From the NCBI GenBank assembly GCA_944548615.1, contig OX155974.1, positions 310,001-374,000 on the forward strand: 64,000 nt of DNA, read 5' to 3'. The notes below the pieces were generated by a model. It was given only the letters and a program-made list of their open reading frames with translations, did no database searches and had not been told where the DNA came from. Positions 1 to 10,894 of the stretch are shown piece by piece. Numbering within the stretch: the stretch's first letter is position 1; each line of letters opens with the position of its first letter. Made by a program: the position numbers and the translations under genes. Origin of the DNA: Micropterix aruncella (lineage: Eukaryota > Arthropoda > Insecta > Lepidoptera > Micropterigidae).

Positions 1-507
1 ATTCTATTATATGTATGCATTTTATTTTTCAGTTACTTTTTGTGATTTTTTATTTATCTACGAACAGCCAATACCTACGGAACAATCAAATGCATTTACT
101 GATATGATTCTAATTGCTTAAAAACCTAGATTTAAGTGTGTATGTTTATTATATTATTTATACGGAACAGTCAGATGCATTTATTGATAATTCTAATGCC
201 TTTAAATTTACATAGATTTAAGTGTGTGTGTTTATTATGGATTGTAAGTCAGAAACCTAGTTTTTATCGAACAGTGGTTACTTGTTTAACTTATTTTATT
301 TTCGGATATAAATCATTTATTGTATCTTAGTTGAAATAATATAATGAGCAGGAGAGGGGTTTGTTACGACGTGGAGAAAATGTAAATATAATGTTTTTAA
401 AAATAAGGATAATAAGTCTAATAAATTGGTCATATTATATTAAATATGCCTGCTTACCAAGGTAATAGCAATTTGACAGTATGTTCTATGGAATTTTCGT
501 AAAATTT

Positions 508-803
508 TGTAGTCGAGAGATGTTTTGCTGTAAGAAAGTACATTATAGAGTTTACAGATGCAGCATCAATGGGACCGATTGCGTTTCTTCGTGCACTAAA
601 ACTGAAATTAGTTCAAGCGAATGAGATAGAGCAATGCGTTAGAGCGGAATACGAAACGAACGATCGTCTATAAAAACTACCTCTCGAACCGTCGGAATAA
701 ATTTGAACACATTTCGTGCGGTGTAAGATCGTTACGGTTAATAGTTATAAGTTATAGGATAAGTTTAATGGTTATAAGATATAGGTATAACATCCATAGT
801 GTT
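508..803 (+). mobile_element. Copy-A-specific insert, possible solo LTR
   Basis: Copy B of the duplication runs straight from the sequence before 508 to the sequence after 803, so this is an insertion in A or a deletion in B. It starts near TGTAGTCGAGAG and has TATAAAA at about 671, followed about 25 bp later by an AATAAA. A TGT..ACA reading (508-792) would fit a short LTR. No clean target-site duplication is visible, so the LTR call is weak. Confidence 0.3.
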
Positions 804-1969
804 TTAATATTAACTCGTTTGGTTCAATATTATTAGTGTTTTATTCCACTTACCCCGTAATTACAAAAGGTGGTAATTTCTGCAATATGTTATAGTAGTT
901 ATTAGTGTAATAATTACCTAATGTTATTATTAATATTAAATTTAACTTTTGCTACTATTCCGTGGTTTAATTTCATATCAAATTCTTGTCACTTGCCAGC
1001 TAATAATTCGAATTTCGTCTGCTGCTCAGTTCAACTAATGGAGTTCAAAACGGCAGATAAAATGAGTTATATCTAAGATATGTCTTTCTATCCGTTTCAT
1101 AATTTCTAATACGTTTTGAGGGTATTAATGAACAGTTTCGGTGACATGACATTCCATAATATTACGGACTTCGTTTCGTCGTCTAACTACTTGGATGGTC
1201 TTAGATGGTCATCTATTGGATCCACATCTAATTGGATGGTCATCATCATACTTGGTGTATTAGTAGAAAGAGTAGAACCTACGTTTTGGGAAAAAATATT
1301 ATATTGCAACAGTAATGTGAGAATAGTAGGTAAGACTAAATATAACTTAGAGACCGATGTCTCAATACCGTCTCCTAAGAGGCGTGTCATGTTGTACTCA
1401 TACTAATGTTTCTGCTCCTTTACTGATTCTATCACGTGACATCGACGTTTAAATTATTCAGCTTGAAAAATAAGAGTTAGTCGTGCCTCCGTTAAATAAT
1501 CATTACTTTTGAATGCTATTGAGACAGGTAGGTACATACCGACAATTTGTGGTTAAGCTATACGAAATGTAAGACAAAACATAAGGTAAGGCGGGGTAAG
1601 TGCGCACGATTTTCCGACAAATTGACTTTTGTTGTCTTATATCTGGAAAACTACTAAAAAATTGGTATTAAATGTTATATTTCACTTGTAGTTCATCTAA
1701 TTGGCTTTATAAAAGGTATGGTTAAATAGATGTAACTTTACTGTAAAAAAATAAAAAAATAAAAAACTGTGTGTGGTCACTCGGGTTTGCACCTTTCCAT
1801 AAACGAGGTAAGTGTAGAAGCGACTATTAATGTACTAGATGATCTCATGGAAAGAAATAAGAGGCAAGTGAAAATAAGCACAGTGTCAAGCCAAATCAGA
1901 AACTTTTGTGTTTAAAAAAAAATACTTAGTTTTTTATCAAAGTTATAATATTTTTATTAACGCAGAACA

Positions 1970-4093
1970 TTATGAAATAGAATAATTATTCAAACTAGTA
2001 TCAAAAATAAGTTTTCCACGTCGGTTTTCAATAGGATCAGGCAGTATCATTTCAATGTCATAATCGAAAATTGTAGAAGTATCAGCTACAGTAGGCCATG
2101 TGAAGGATCCATCCTGTGTTTTTCTTAAAAACATAGTTTTCAAACCACTTTCTGTTAGTGCAATTACTTTTCCAATTAAATATTTATATTGTTTTTTTGT
2201 TGCGAATTTTACCAGTATGTATGTTCCCTCTCTTATAGTTTTTGCTTTATTATAAGTTTTGGCATTTCCATCAGCGGCATCTGAGGCTTCTTCGCTGCTA
2301 TTGAAGAAGTCATCATTATCACTCGAATCTTGAAGGCTATAATTGTCATCGCTTTCAGAAGAATCAAGAACGGGCCTCTCATTCTTTTTTTTCTGGTTTG
2401 ATTTTTTAGTTTTTTTTCTAGAATCAGATTTTGATGGTGGGATTTGCGGGTTTGGTACTAGTGCCTTCATTGTTATCACTTCAGCACCCTGTGCAATCCT
2501 TCTTTTTTTATTTTTTTCTGGAACAGCTTGTTGCTTAACCGTTCTTAGAAGCAAATCTTCAAATGATATCTGGTTATTGCTAGTTATGCTTGTCGAGGCG
2601 ATCGCTTCAATCAAATCTAAGTTATTATTACTAATCCCACTGGTCGAGGCAATACTCGAAGCAATTCGATCATCACGTCCAGTAGAATCCAAGTTTGGAT
2701 TGATTTCGTTGGCCGTAGTAATCGGTCCAATTGAATTCATGTTTTGATTGCTTCTGCTGGTCGTGGCGATTTGTCCAATTGAATCCATAGTGCTGGCCGG
2801 GGCGATCGTTTCAATCAAGTCCAAATTTTGATTGCATCCACGTATTGTTACAACAGGATCTTGACTGATATTAAAGACTTTCCAACGTTTTAAAGCATCA
2901 GGATCAAAACAGGCTTCGTCCAAAATATTTGCATTGATAGGAAATATACCACCTTTCTTGAATCCGTTTTGGATCACTGACGGTTCCATCTCTTTCCATG
3001 TACTGGAGACTAAAGTTGAAAAGCTTTTTTTAGGTATCCTGATGCCGTGGTGATGTCGTTGCCACTTAATTAATTCGTTGTCCCATTTGGCCTTCAGTGA
3101 TTTGAATACAGATAAATCGAGCGGCTGCAACAAATGGCTAGTATGCGGAAGCAACTTTAAAATCGTTACCGAATGTTCTTGTGCAAATTCGACAACTCGA
3201 GGGCTCACGTGTGTGCTGTGTCCATCATAAATTAATAAAATCGGACGTTCCGTACCAAAATGAGGAAAGAGAGTATTTTTTAAAAAATTGTAAAAAACGT
3301 CAGCCTCCATATATCCATTTTTAGTCGCTGCGTATGCCATATCCGGATAAGCAGAATTTTGGTCTGCCATCCACTGGTCCCATATAAACTTTCCCTTGAA
3401 GATAATCAAGGGTGGTGCTTTATTTCCAGCTGCACTAACGGCTGATAACAAGGTCACGTTTTCACGTCCTGGCCCACTAGTTACTCTAGAGCAGGCCTTT
3501 CCTTTACCACCAACAACCTTTGATCGAGAAGGATCTGTACACATGCTTGTTTCATCGAGGTTCCAGATTAATCTTGGTTTACCATGCAGCTGGAGTGTAT
3601 CCATAGTGGTTTTTAATAGCTTGAAATAGTCATAAACGATGAACGGATCTGTCATTTTTTTCCGAGAATATTCCACTGCCTGCGGTTTTTTAATCGACAA
3701 GTGATGTCGCTTTTTGAAATATACAAACCATGTTTCCCCTGGTTTATCATCTTTAAATGGAGTTTTCAATTGGTTTTCTTTCACAAAATTTTGGACCACT
3801 TCAAGGACTTCTGTACGCGATAGCCCAAACCCCCATTTTTCCATTACTCTTAGTCCATGTGCAAGCCTAGTCTCGTGAATTAGGGGTATAACAGTACTTT
3901 TTCCTTGCGTCGAACTTTTAACGCCACGTCTTCCTTTGAGATGAGCATGTAAAGTGGACTTCGAAATGTTATATACTCTGGTGGCTTCAGATAGAGTTTT
4001 CACACCTCTTCTAATTTCATTCAAAGCCTGTTGCAACATTTCTTTAGTGTATGCCTCTCCTCTACTCGTTTTCCTTATGTAATTGCGCACCAT
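1970..4093 (-). CDS. pogo/Tigger-like transposase (PSQ HTH + DDE_1)
   Basis: This 707-residue uninterrupted ORF should catalyse cut-and-paste transposition of the surrounding element, acting in the nucleus on its inverted repeats. Residues about 14-60 form a pipsqueak-type helix-turn-helix (ISKSTLHAHLKGRRG), probably for terminal-repeat binding. The DDE_1 catalytic core spans about 170-400. Candidate catalytic aspartates are D180 in WNLDETS, D290 in IYDGHSTH and D326 in LLQPLDLSVF, a DD35D spacing. Residues about 545-615 are low-complexity, first Lys-rich (nuclear localisation likely) and then Ser/Asp/Glu-rich. A C-terminal stretch (about 630-695) starting GTYILVKFATKKQYKYL looks like a small beta domain often seen at the end of insect pogo/jerky-like proteins. 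The start is the first ATG, close to the right end of the element. Length is in the usual range for the longer insect members. No frameshift is seen, so the element may be autonomous. Confidence 0.93.
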   Translation of the reverse strand: MVRNYIRKTSRGEAYTKEMLQQALNEIRRGVKTLSEATRVYNISKSTLHAHLKGRRGVKSSTQGKSTVIPLIHETRLAHGLRVMEKWGFGLSRTEVLEVVQNFVKENQLKTPFKDDKPGETWFVYFKKRHHLSIKKPQAVEYSRKKMTDPFIVYDYFKLLKTTMDTLQLHGKPRLIWNLDETSMCTDPSRSKVVGGKGKACSRVTSGPGRENVTLLSAVSAAGNKAPPLIIFKGKFIWDQWMADQNSAYPDMAYAATKNGYMEADVFYNFLKNTLFPHFGTERPILLIYDGHSTHVSPRVVEFAQEHSVTILKLLPHTSHLLQPLDLSVFKSLKAKWDNELIKWQRHHHGIRIPKKSFSTLVSSTWKEMEPSVIQNGFKKGGIFPINANILDEACFDPDALKRWKVFNISQDPVVTIRGCNQNLDLIETIAPASTMDSIGQIATTSRSNQNMNSIGPITTANEINPNLDSTGRDDRIASSIASTSGISNNNLDLIEAIASTSITSNNQISFEDLLLRTVKQQAVPEKNKKRRIAQGAEVITMKALVPNPQIPPSKSDSRKKTKKSNQKKKNERPVLDSSESDDNYSLQDSSDNDDFFNSSEEASDAADGNAKTYNKAKTIREGTYILVKFATKKQYKYLIGKVIALTESGLKTMFLRKTQDGSFTWPTVADTSTIFDYDIEMILPDPIENRRGKLIFDTSLNNYSIS

Positions 4094-4159
4094 GATGACC
4101 TTTTCGTAATGCTAGAACAATCGAAAAAAATATGTAAAAAATGTGACCATGTAAGTATA

Positions 4160-4260
4160 ATTCGCCGAGGGAAGTGTAAACACTGTCTACACTTACCTCT
4201 TAGGATGAATCCACTCTTACCTCATATACACAAAAACACGAGGTAAGTGTAGACTCTTCC
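4160..4260. repeat. Subterminal repeats of the pogo element
   Basis: Between the ORF and the right end there are several copies, in both orientations, of a GAGGTAAGTGTA-like word related to the inverted-repeat core (4190-4202 as acttacctct, 4215-4224, 4238-4252). A matching copy lies near the left end at 1805-1815, and gaggcaagtg is at 1861. They are plausible extra transposase-binding sites; this is inference. Confidence 0.6.
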
Positions 4261-5187
4261 AAATATCAAAAATGGTATATATTACGTGGGATTTTATACG
4301 TCACGGTAAAAGGTGCAATGTTTTTTAATATATTTTAACAAAAACAGTTTGACTTACCTATTAAAATTCACAAAATCTCAGATGCTTAAAAAAACACGCG
4401 TCATCTCGTCCGCGGGGTGAATGCTGCTTGTCAATTTTGTACACAATACAAGTGGCCGATGGCTCGAGCAGATCGCTGTTTTATCGATAACGCGCTAGAC
4501 GACTTTAGTGGCTACACGTACATCTAGATGGCGCTGTTATATTAATTTATTATTATTGTATAAGGACAAGAGTTTGCACTTCCCTCGGATTTACACTTGC
4601 CCCGCCTTACCTTAACCTCAAAATGTATCTAGAAGTACATTTTGAGTCTCTGAAAACGACTCCTCTATATCCGCTTTGATTAGTTTTGTTAATTTTTTAG
4701 CAAAGTATATAAATAGGTAACGAGAATAAATGTCAAAATGAACGCGATTTATAGACTCTTTCAGCAACTAGTCAGAGTGCACAACCGATTGGTGTCGCCG
4801 AACGGTGCGCAAACCGTCCAGTAGCGTCGGGCCATACAATCCCACCATGAGTCCACAAGCTGTGAGACCTGAGACACGAGAGTCTTACCCGGGGTAGCCT
4901 TTCTCACGTGGAGGCTTCTGAATAGGAGCTAAATCGTGAGTTGAAGTGATCAGAGAAAATAAGGATTTTATGGCCCAAGCTGCGCGAAACCATTCGCTAC
5001 CCAATATAATCAATTAGACCTTGATTAAAAGCCATTGGTTATCAATTTTATTATAGACGACCAAATAAATTGCTGTTAGTTTCGCCGTCAATGCCTTCTG
5101 TGCCACCTGCATTTCACCGACGCAGAAGGGTTGCCAGCATGTACTATGGAGTTGAGCAATCTAATATGCAATTCAATGACGCTACAC

Positions 5188-5469
5188 GGCCCGGTGGCAT
5201 AGTGGCTAGGACGCCTGATCTTACATTGTAAGGTCCCGGGTTCGAATCCCTGCTGGGTCACCATTTTCCGTTGGGATAAAATTACGGAATTGCATTCTCA
5301 ATTTTGTCCATTGAATGTCTGCAATAACAAGACATTTACTTACACACAGTTATTCGCACACATACATATGCACACGTAATTGTAGGGTTGGTTGTAAGAG
5401 ATTGTCGTATGACAATAAACCCGCCCTTTGTGATTTCACGATAAAGAGTAGAAACAAACAAACAAACAA
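5188..5469 (+). mobile_element. tRNA-derived SINE (copy A)
   Basis: The head starts GGCCCGGTGGCATAGTGG and has an A-box-like segment (TGGCATAGTGG) and a good B box (GGTTCGAATCC), followed by a non-tRNA body and an (AAAC)n tail. The anticodon arm cannot form a normal 5-bp stem with a 7-nt loop, and CCA is encoded in the DNA. This is therefore a SINE head rather than a functional tRNA. The same family occurs at 34048-34319 (paralogous copy) and, more diverged and inverted, at 60717-60926. Confidence 0.85.
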
Positions 5470-5992
5470 TTATATTATTAAGATTCAAATCGTTCCGTCG
5501 GAAATACGATTGTTCAAATTACAGTAACAAATCGCATGCGATAGTTCATGTTTCGTTTCTTGAAAATCAAACTGTAATTGGCAACTGAAACGTCTAATGT
5601 AATGTTACTTTTCGAGGTGCTAAATGGCATATTCAACGTTGTAATTCGTGATTTCCTGTTGAATTATTTAAAAATGACGTTCAAGAAAGACTTAAAGCTG
5701 CTCGCAAAGCCCTATTACTAGGTGACTATCCTGTCGAGTCTCTCGTATTTGAAGGTGAAGCGAGTATCGGCATACCTAATATCTCATTAACTGCCAACTA
5801 CCATCACTGATCATAGGTATACCAACCATACCTAACTAGAGTTGGAAACTACAACGGGCAAACCCGTCACCGCAGGCAGTTTTAGCGATTAGTTTTTCTG
5901 TCTCCCTGAAGTGAACGCAGAAGACTTGGACAAAACAGTCCACCGTCAAGCTCCGCCACATGCCCGTAAGAGGCCAACGCCTTAAGGCCCTA

Positions 5993-6545
5993 GTCTTCAA
6001 AAATTTACGCCTAGCGCTCTTGTGATGAGATGTCAACATTTTCTATTTTTTAAAGTAAACATACAATATGAAAAAATACATTGTATGCGATAATTGGCAA
6101 TATGAGTAATATTTAGGATTTTTTGACCTTTTAGTTCGGAATGTAGGACTAAGTAAATGGGCCTCAAACTTAGTTCGTTTTCTTTGAATACGCTTGGAGT
6201 TGATTTTCTGCACTTAGATATGGACAACTAATAGGTTATCGAAAAAAATATTCAGCGCAAAATTTAATTCATTATGTTCCTCTTTTGTATGCGCTGGTCA
6301 GATTTTTCAAAAGTTTTTTGAATTTCTTAATCTAAACGTCACAATAAGTAAGATTTTCTCGTTTTTTTTACGTTGAATAAACCATACATTATCTCTTTAA
6401 AAGCCACTCAAAATAAATAATATTTAAATATTATTTATTTATAAAATAGAAGAGTTGATTGATAGAATAAAAATAAAATTATTATAAAAAGTATTTTTTT
6501 CATAACATTCTAAATTTCTGAAAGTACGCCCAAATCCCGGCTGTT
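5993..6545. other. AT-rich DNA, no gene seen
   Basis: This lies between the end of the duplication and the MULE. It is AT-rich with short ORFs that lack any recognisable domain. I see no RNA gene or splice-supported exon. Confidence 0.6.
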
Positions 6546-6554
6546 GCGACGCCG

Positions 6555-9500
6555 CGTATATGGAATATATACCTTCACACAACGCTCAAGACCTCAAAGA
6601 CCGTGTTGCCGTCGGGTATGTTTTCCAATCCAGAAATCTAAAATTAATTCATTAAAGCGTACCTCTACCTAACATTTGTGACGTCTCTGGCAGAGTTGAC
6701 ATCGGGTATACTTTCAGATTTAGTATTTCGCGCGTAGCTATTTTAAAACATACCCGATCGCAACGACGCGGCGAGCGGCAACAATTCATTTTTTGTCACT
6801 TACTATTTTAATCGTTCTTTCCTTTTCACCCCGTTGGATGACGCAACATTTTTGCATCATTGTGTCACCAAGTGCACGTCAGTACGGTTTAAATTGTGAA
6901 TGCAAATGTTTTTCATTAAAAAAAACAGGAGATAAAGTGTATAGTAGGGTGTGAAGTATATTATAAAGTTACTATATAGTTTGTGTTCCTATTAGTGGGA
7001 AACAGTGTATAAAATGATAGATAAAGACAGTTTAGAGGGTTTTATAACTGAACATTGTGGACTTATCGAGAATCTGGATTTCGAATCGGAGGAAACGTAC
7101 TGTATGACATTTCGACCGAAAGCTGATCAAAATGAAAAACAAGAACGATACGCTAATTTCATCAACAAGTTTGTTCAAAATTTTTCTAATTTTACGAAAA
7201 CTAACTGGATAGTTCGAAAGTCATATCCTTCGTTGAAGCGCCTCTTGTTTCGAAAAATATATACATGTCATCATCGTTCAATAAAAAATCTGTTAAGTCG
7301 CCTCGTGGACAAAACTGTAAGGCTAAAATAGACCTTGTAATAAAAAAAAGTCCACAAGGACACTATTCGAAACGACAAACTGTTATTGAAGGGGTATAAT
7401 GTGTTAGTGACAATAGTTTTTGAACACTCTCATCGCGTTTACGTTGCAGAAGCTTTGAATTTACTAAAATGCAGCCAAGAAACCGAAGAAACCTTTAGGA
7501 AATATTTCGATAACGGAATGACACCTTGCGCAGCAATAAATTACAATGAATTGAGCATACTGGACTTGTTTGAAGATTCTGCTGTAAATGGAATAGAGAT
7601 GCTATCAAATTCTCAAATCCTCCTTCCTCTGAAAATCATGTCTACTACATGTACAATAAATGGCGTTCTGAAAAATATGGTGACCGTAATGAATGAAATC
7701 TCCCCGAAATAATAGAACGGAAAATTGAGAGCTTCAATAACAAAGGGTACTCGATACTGCTGAAACAGAATCCCAGGATTATCGATATAATTACCCCTAT
7801 AATGAAACGGGTCTTTCTATCCACTGCATATGAGAATATGATATTTGTAGACACAACGTCACCGTGTGACCAGACCGGTTCTGCGATTACTCTAGTTTTT
7901 ACATCTCACAAATTTTCGGTCTTCCATTGGCTTGTGCTATACATACTGAGCAAAATGAATCCAATTACACGATGGTATTTGCCGCTATTAAAGAAGCTGT
8001 AGAAAAGAACAACGTGGGTAAAAAATTTGAGCCTGATATTGTTATGACGGACGATTCTACTGCAGAACGAAATGCTTTGAGAACAATTTTTCCTAATGCT
8101 CGATTACTATTATGCGCATTCCATGTTTGCCAAGCCTTTTGGCGTTGGCTTTGCGTTGCAGATCACAAGGTTGACATAATAAAAAGACAATCAATCATGA
8201 TACGATTTCGTAATATTCTTTTTGTAACTGATCCAGAAGAAGCAGTCAAATTGTATGCCGGATTAACAGGTGACGAGTATGTTAAGACGATGCCAGCTCT
8301 GTTAAATCATCTGAGTAACTTATGGAAACGGCGGCTTGAATGGTGCGTCTCTGATAGGTTGGATTTACTTACGCGAGGAAACAACACCAACAACATAACA
8401 GACGCGTCTATACGCATTCTTAAAGATGTGATACTTCAGCGCTGTAAAGCGTTTAATGCTTGCGCATTGGTAGATTTCATTACGTCCATATTTGAAAATT
8501 ATTTTCAGCGGCGCATCATTTCTTACGCAAATACGCGAAAAACCAAGGATTCCATATATTCAATGTTCGTGAAGACTGCTCGAAATATTAAAAATATTTC
8601 TAAAGTCAACGATAATGAGTATAGTGTGGAATCGGAGACCAGTCCAAATACTTTTTACACTATCAGAGCCGATTTAGCCGTTTGTGACTGCGATGCTGGA
8701 AAATGTGGAAGATTCTGCAAGCACCTATGTAGCATTGAGAAAAAATTTGGGGTAATATTTCCCAATTCTCCTCGGCTGTCTATTCATGATAGAATGTCAC
8801 TAGCAAGAATTGCGACAGGGGATGAGATCAATGAAAATTTCTATATAAATATGATGAACTTGGGTCAAACACCGAACAATGATTTGGATCCGATAGTTCC
8901 TCAGTGCTCTTCCTCCAATACACAAGAGTCGATACAGGATGCTGCCAATTTTACGTCTTACTCACAACAGGTTGCTGTAGAATTTCCGCATCAATATAAA
9001 AATTCACTTGCAGAGTTTAAGACTGAAGTACAACGCTTCACACAGTTATTTGAAACGAACCCCACTGTCTACAATCTGAGAGCACTAGCAAAATTCACAA
9101 ATATGATTAAAAAAATAAATACATCAGAGCAAGGACAAAACTTCATTTTACATCAGGTAATAACAAAGCGTGTACAAAGAAAAATTAAAGTGCAAAGCAC
9201 AGCCCTGAGTAGACGTAAAGACAGGGGAATAGGAAAGACTAAGTCTAGAATTCAAGCTGGGCGGCCGTCTGATACAGAACGCACAACTAAACGAAAGCAT
9301 GGCTTGGGACAGAATATTAAAATGAATGTCCATAACGCGCGCTAAATTGTTTTTTTCTAATTATTATTAATACCAACTATTTTATGTAATAAATGTTTTT
9401 ATCCTCTTTTCTTGTGGTGTAATTTATCTCAATCCTAACATATAAAATTAAATGTCCCTTTGTATGTCTGTCTCTTTATTAGTAAGCGTAAAAAAAAGTG

Positions 9501-9686
9501 GAGAGACACTGAAATGGGTATACATTATAGTATAGCAAAATGTAGTGTCCTACATGAAAGTATACCCCAGAAAAATGTTACGGTCGGGTATATTTTGAAA
9601 TCCTTAACACGGGCATATGCATTTTTATTGTATACCCGAACTCAACACTATAGAGCGTTGTGTGAAGGTATATATTCCATATACGC
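6555..9686 (+). mobile_element. MULE DNA transposon
   Basis: Inverted repeats of 34 bp are visible: 6554-6587, containing GCGTATATGGAATATATACC, matches the reverse complement of 9653-9686. The 10-bp word TGCGACGCCG is present directly outside both ends (6545-6554 and 9687-9696), in the 8-11 bp range known for Mutator-like elements. Inside each end the motif (t)CGGGTATA is repeated in both orientations (about 6612, 6700, 6750; 9582, 9635), plausible subterminal binding sites. The transposase inside is broken by frameshifts, so the copy is probably non-autonomous. Confidence 0.88.
7005..9345 (+). pseudogene. MULE transposase, frameshifted
   Basis: Coding similarity to the insect MULE family runs through four frames: 7005 to about 7300, a short piece about 7300-7380, 7386-7712, and 7927-9345 (472 residues), with a further fragment at about 7712-7926. 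The N-terminal part resembles a WRKY/FLYWCH-type zinc-binding segment (YTCHH). The catalytic region includes FVDTTSPCDQTGSA (first Asp), VMTDDSTAERNAL (second Asp) and the family motif CAFHVCQAFWRWL. A SWIM-type zinc finger follows (CDCDAGKCGRFCKHLC). The C-terminus is basic. At least four frame changes separate the blocks. None has convincing splice signals, so I call it a pseudogene rather than a spliced gene. Confidence 0.85.
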
Positions 9687-9696
9687 TGCGACGCCG

Positions 9697-10894
9697 TCAG
9701 TAGCGACGTCGCCGGCCGTAAAATAGATGATTTACGGCCGCTATGAGGGTGCCCGAGGAAGCATAAGACATTTGCAGAAAAATCATTTTTTACTAGAAAA
9801 ATGGCAAAATTGCCTCGGGTTACCTTTATAGACATCGCAGGCACCGCTTCGAGCGGATCGAGCGAGCGAGACGGCCTACAGTCGCCCGCTCCCACACGGA
9901 GATCGAGCGAGCGAGACTTCCTACGACCGCCCGCTCTAACATAGCTAGGAGATGAACTTTGGTGCAGAAAACGGACGGTTTTGAACTCGTCAAACCGAAA
10001 ATGAAAGCGGGTAATACTGCCCGAAACAGTTGTATAAGAGTCGAGGTATATGCATACAACACCCCTCTTACGACCTGCCGTGAAAATTCACGTGTTTACA
10101 GCAAGAAACCGTGAAACACGAGAGAAAACACGTGGTATTTTCTACTCCCAAAAATAGTAAAAAACTGTTAAATGGGAGTAGAAAACAAGGCACCATCACC
10201 ACCGACCACCGGCAAGTAAATAGAAACACAGGAATCATCGATTCAAGTATACGTGGCCGGAAAACTGCCCTCAGCCGATTATGAAGATACTCGCAGACGC
10301 GGAAATAACGGGAACGTATACGTGAGGTACCGGGCCAGACTCTGATGATGTTTGGAACCCGAAGAATCCACTCCAAGGAAAAGGATGGGTTTTTAGCCAT
10401 TCTCTGATTGGTTGGTTGCCGACCAATCAGGAATGCGCTCTAACGAGCCAGTAGCTGCCAACCAGAAACTGTTGGTCGGCCCTGAAGTCTGGATAAACAC
10501 GTAGCGTACCGTAACGGCTTTTAGAGGGGAGGAGATAGCTTTTATCCTAGGAGAGTGCGAGAGGTCGATATGAAAAGGGAAGATCCCCACCTTTCACGGA
10601 AAGCTGTCCGCGGCGTGTCATTGGTGGACACGAAAGCAGGTGCACAGCAGGTGCACGGCAAGAACCGCGGAAGTGAGTACAAATATGGGCCCATGGGCCA
10701 TACCAAATCCTCAGTGCCTCCTCCTCCTCAGTGCCATCCTCATACCAAATTTTCAGTGCCCGGCGTCCGTTCTGAACGGTCGCCTGCTCCGCTCCGCCGC
10801 CCGCGCTGAATATTGCCGCCGCGAGTCGACCGTCGAGCGCCGTCTCCGGTCCTCGCCGTGAAGTTCGTGCCGTCGAGTCCGCTCCGGCCCGAAT
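9697..10894 (+). other. Probable 5' untranslated region of a LINE
   Basis: This is GC-richer sequence ahead of a Gag-like ORF. It has duplicated gatcgagcgagcgagac words (about 9853-9874 and 9900-9918) and a cluster of CCAAT/ATTGG words (about 10400-10430). No coding domain is seen. It is probably the 5' leader and internal promoter of the LINE, by position only. The true 5' end is not defined. Confidence 0.4.

Larger units (their letters stand above)
1584..4612 (-). mobile_element. pogo-type DNA transposon, apparently complete
   Basis: The element is 3029 bp. Its left terminal inverted repeat begins AGGTAAGGCGGGGTAAGTG and the right end read inward begins AGGTAAGGCGGGGCAAGTG, one mismatch in 19. 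It is flanked by TA on both sides (1582-1583 and 4613-4614). The paralogous site at 33475-33476 has a single TA with the same flanks, so the insertion and its TA duplication are seen directly. TA duplication is the known signature of Tc1/mariner/pogo elements. It holds one long transposase ORF on the minus strand. The element postdates the segmental duplication, unless copy B lost it by precise excision. Confidence 0.95.
1..5992. repeat. Segmental duplication, copy A
   Basis: This block is collinear with 30841-34826 in the same orientation. The match runs from the window edge, so the left end may lie outside. By eye the two copies share long near-identical runs and end together after the shared word aggccaacgcctta. 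Differences are discrete: copy A has about 290 bp near 511-803 that copy B lacks, and a pogo element at 1584-4612 that copy B lacks. Copy B has a LINE at 31684-33019 that copy A lacks. Apart from those insertions and a SINE I see no coding gene in the block. Short ORFs in it have no recognisable domains. Confidence 0.9.

Noticed and set aside
5188..5265. Functional tRNA gene
   Set aside because: A and B boxes are good but the anticodon arm does not form, CCA is encoded, and a SINE body with an AAAC tail follows in two more copies.
7005..9345. MULE transposase as a spliced gene with introns
   Set aside because: Frame changes are at short distances without acceptor/donor pairs; frameshifts are simpler.
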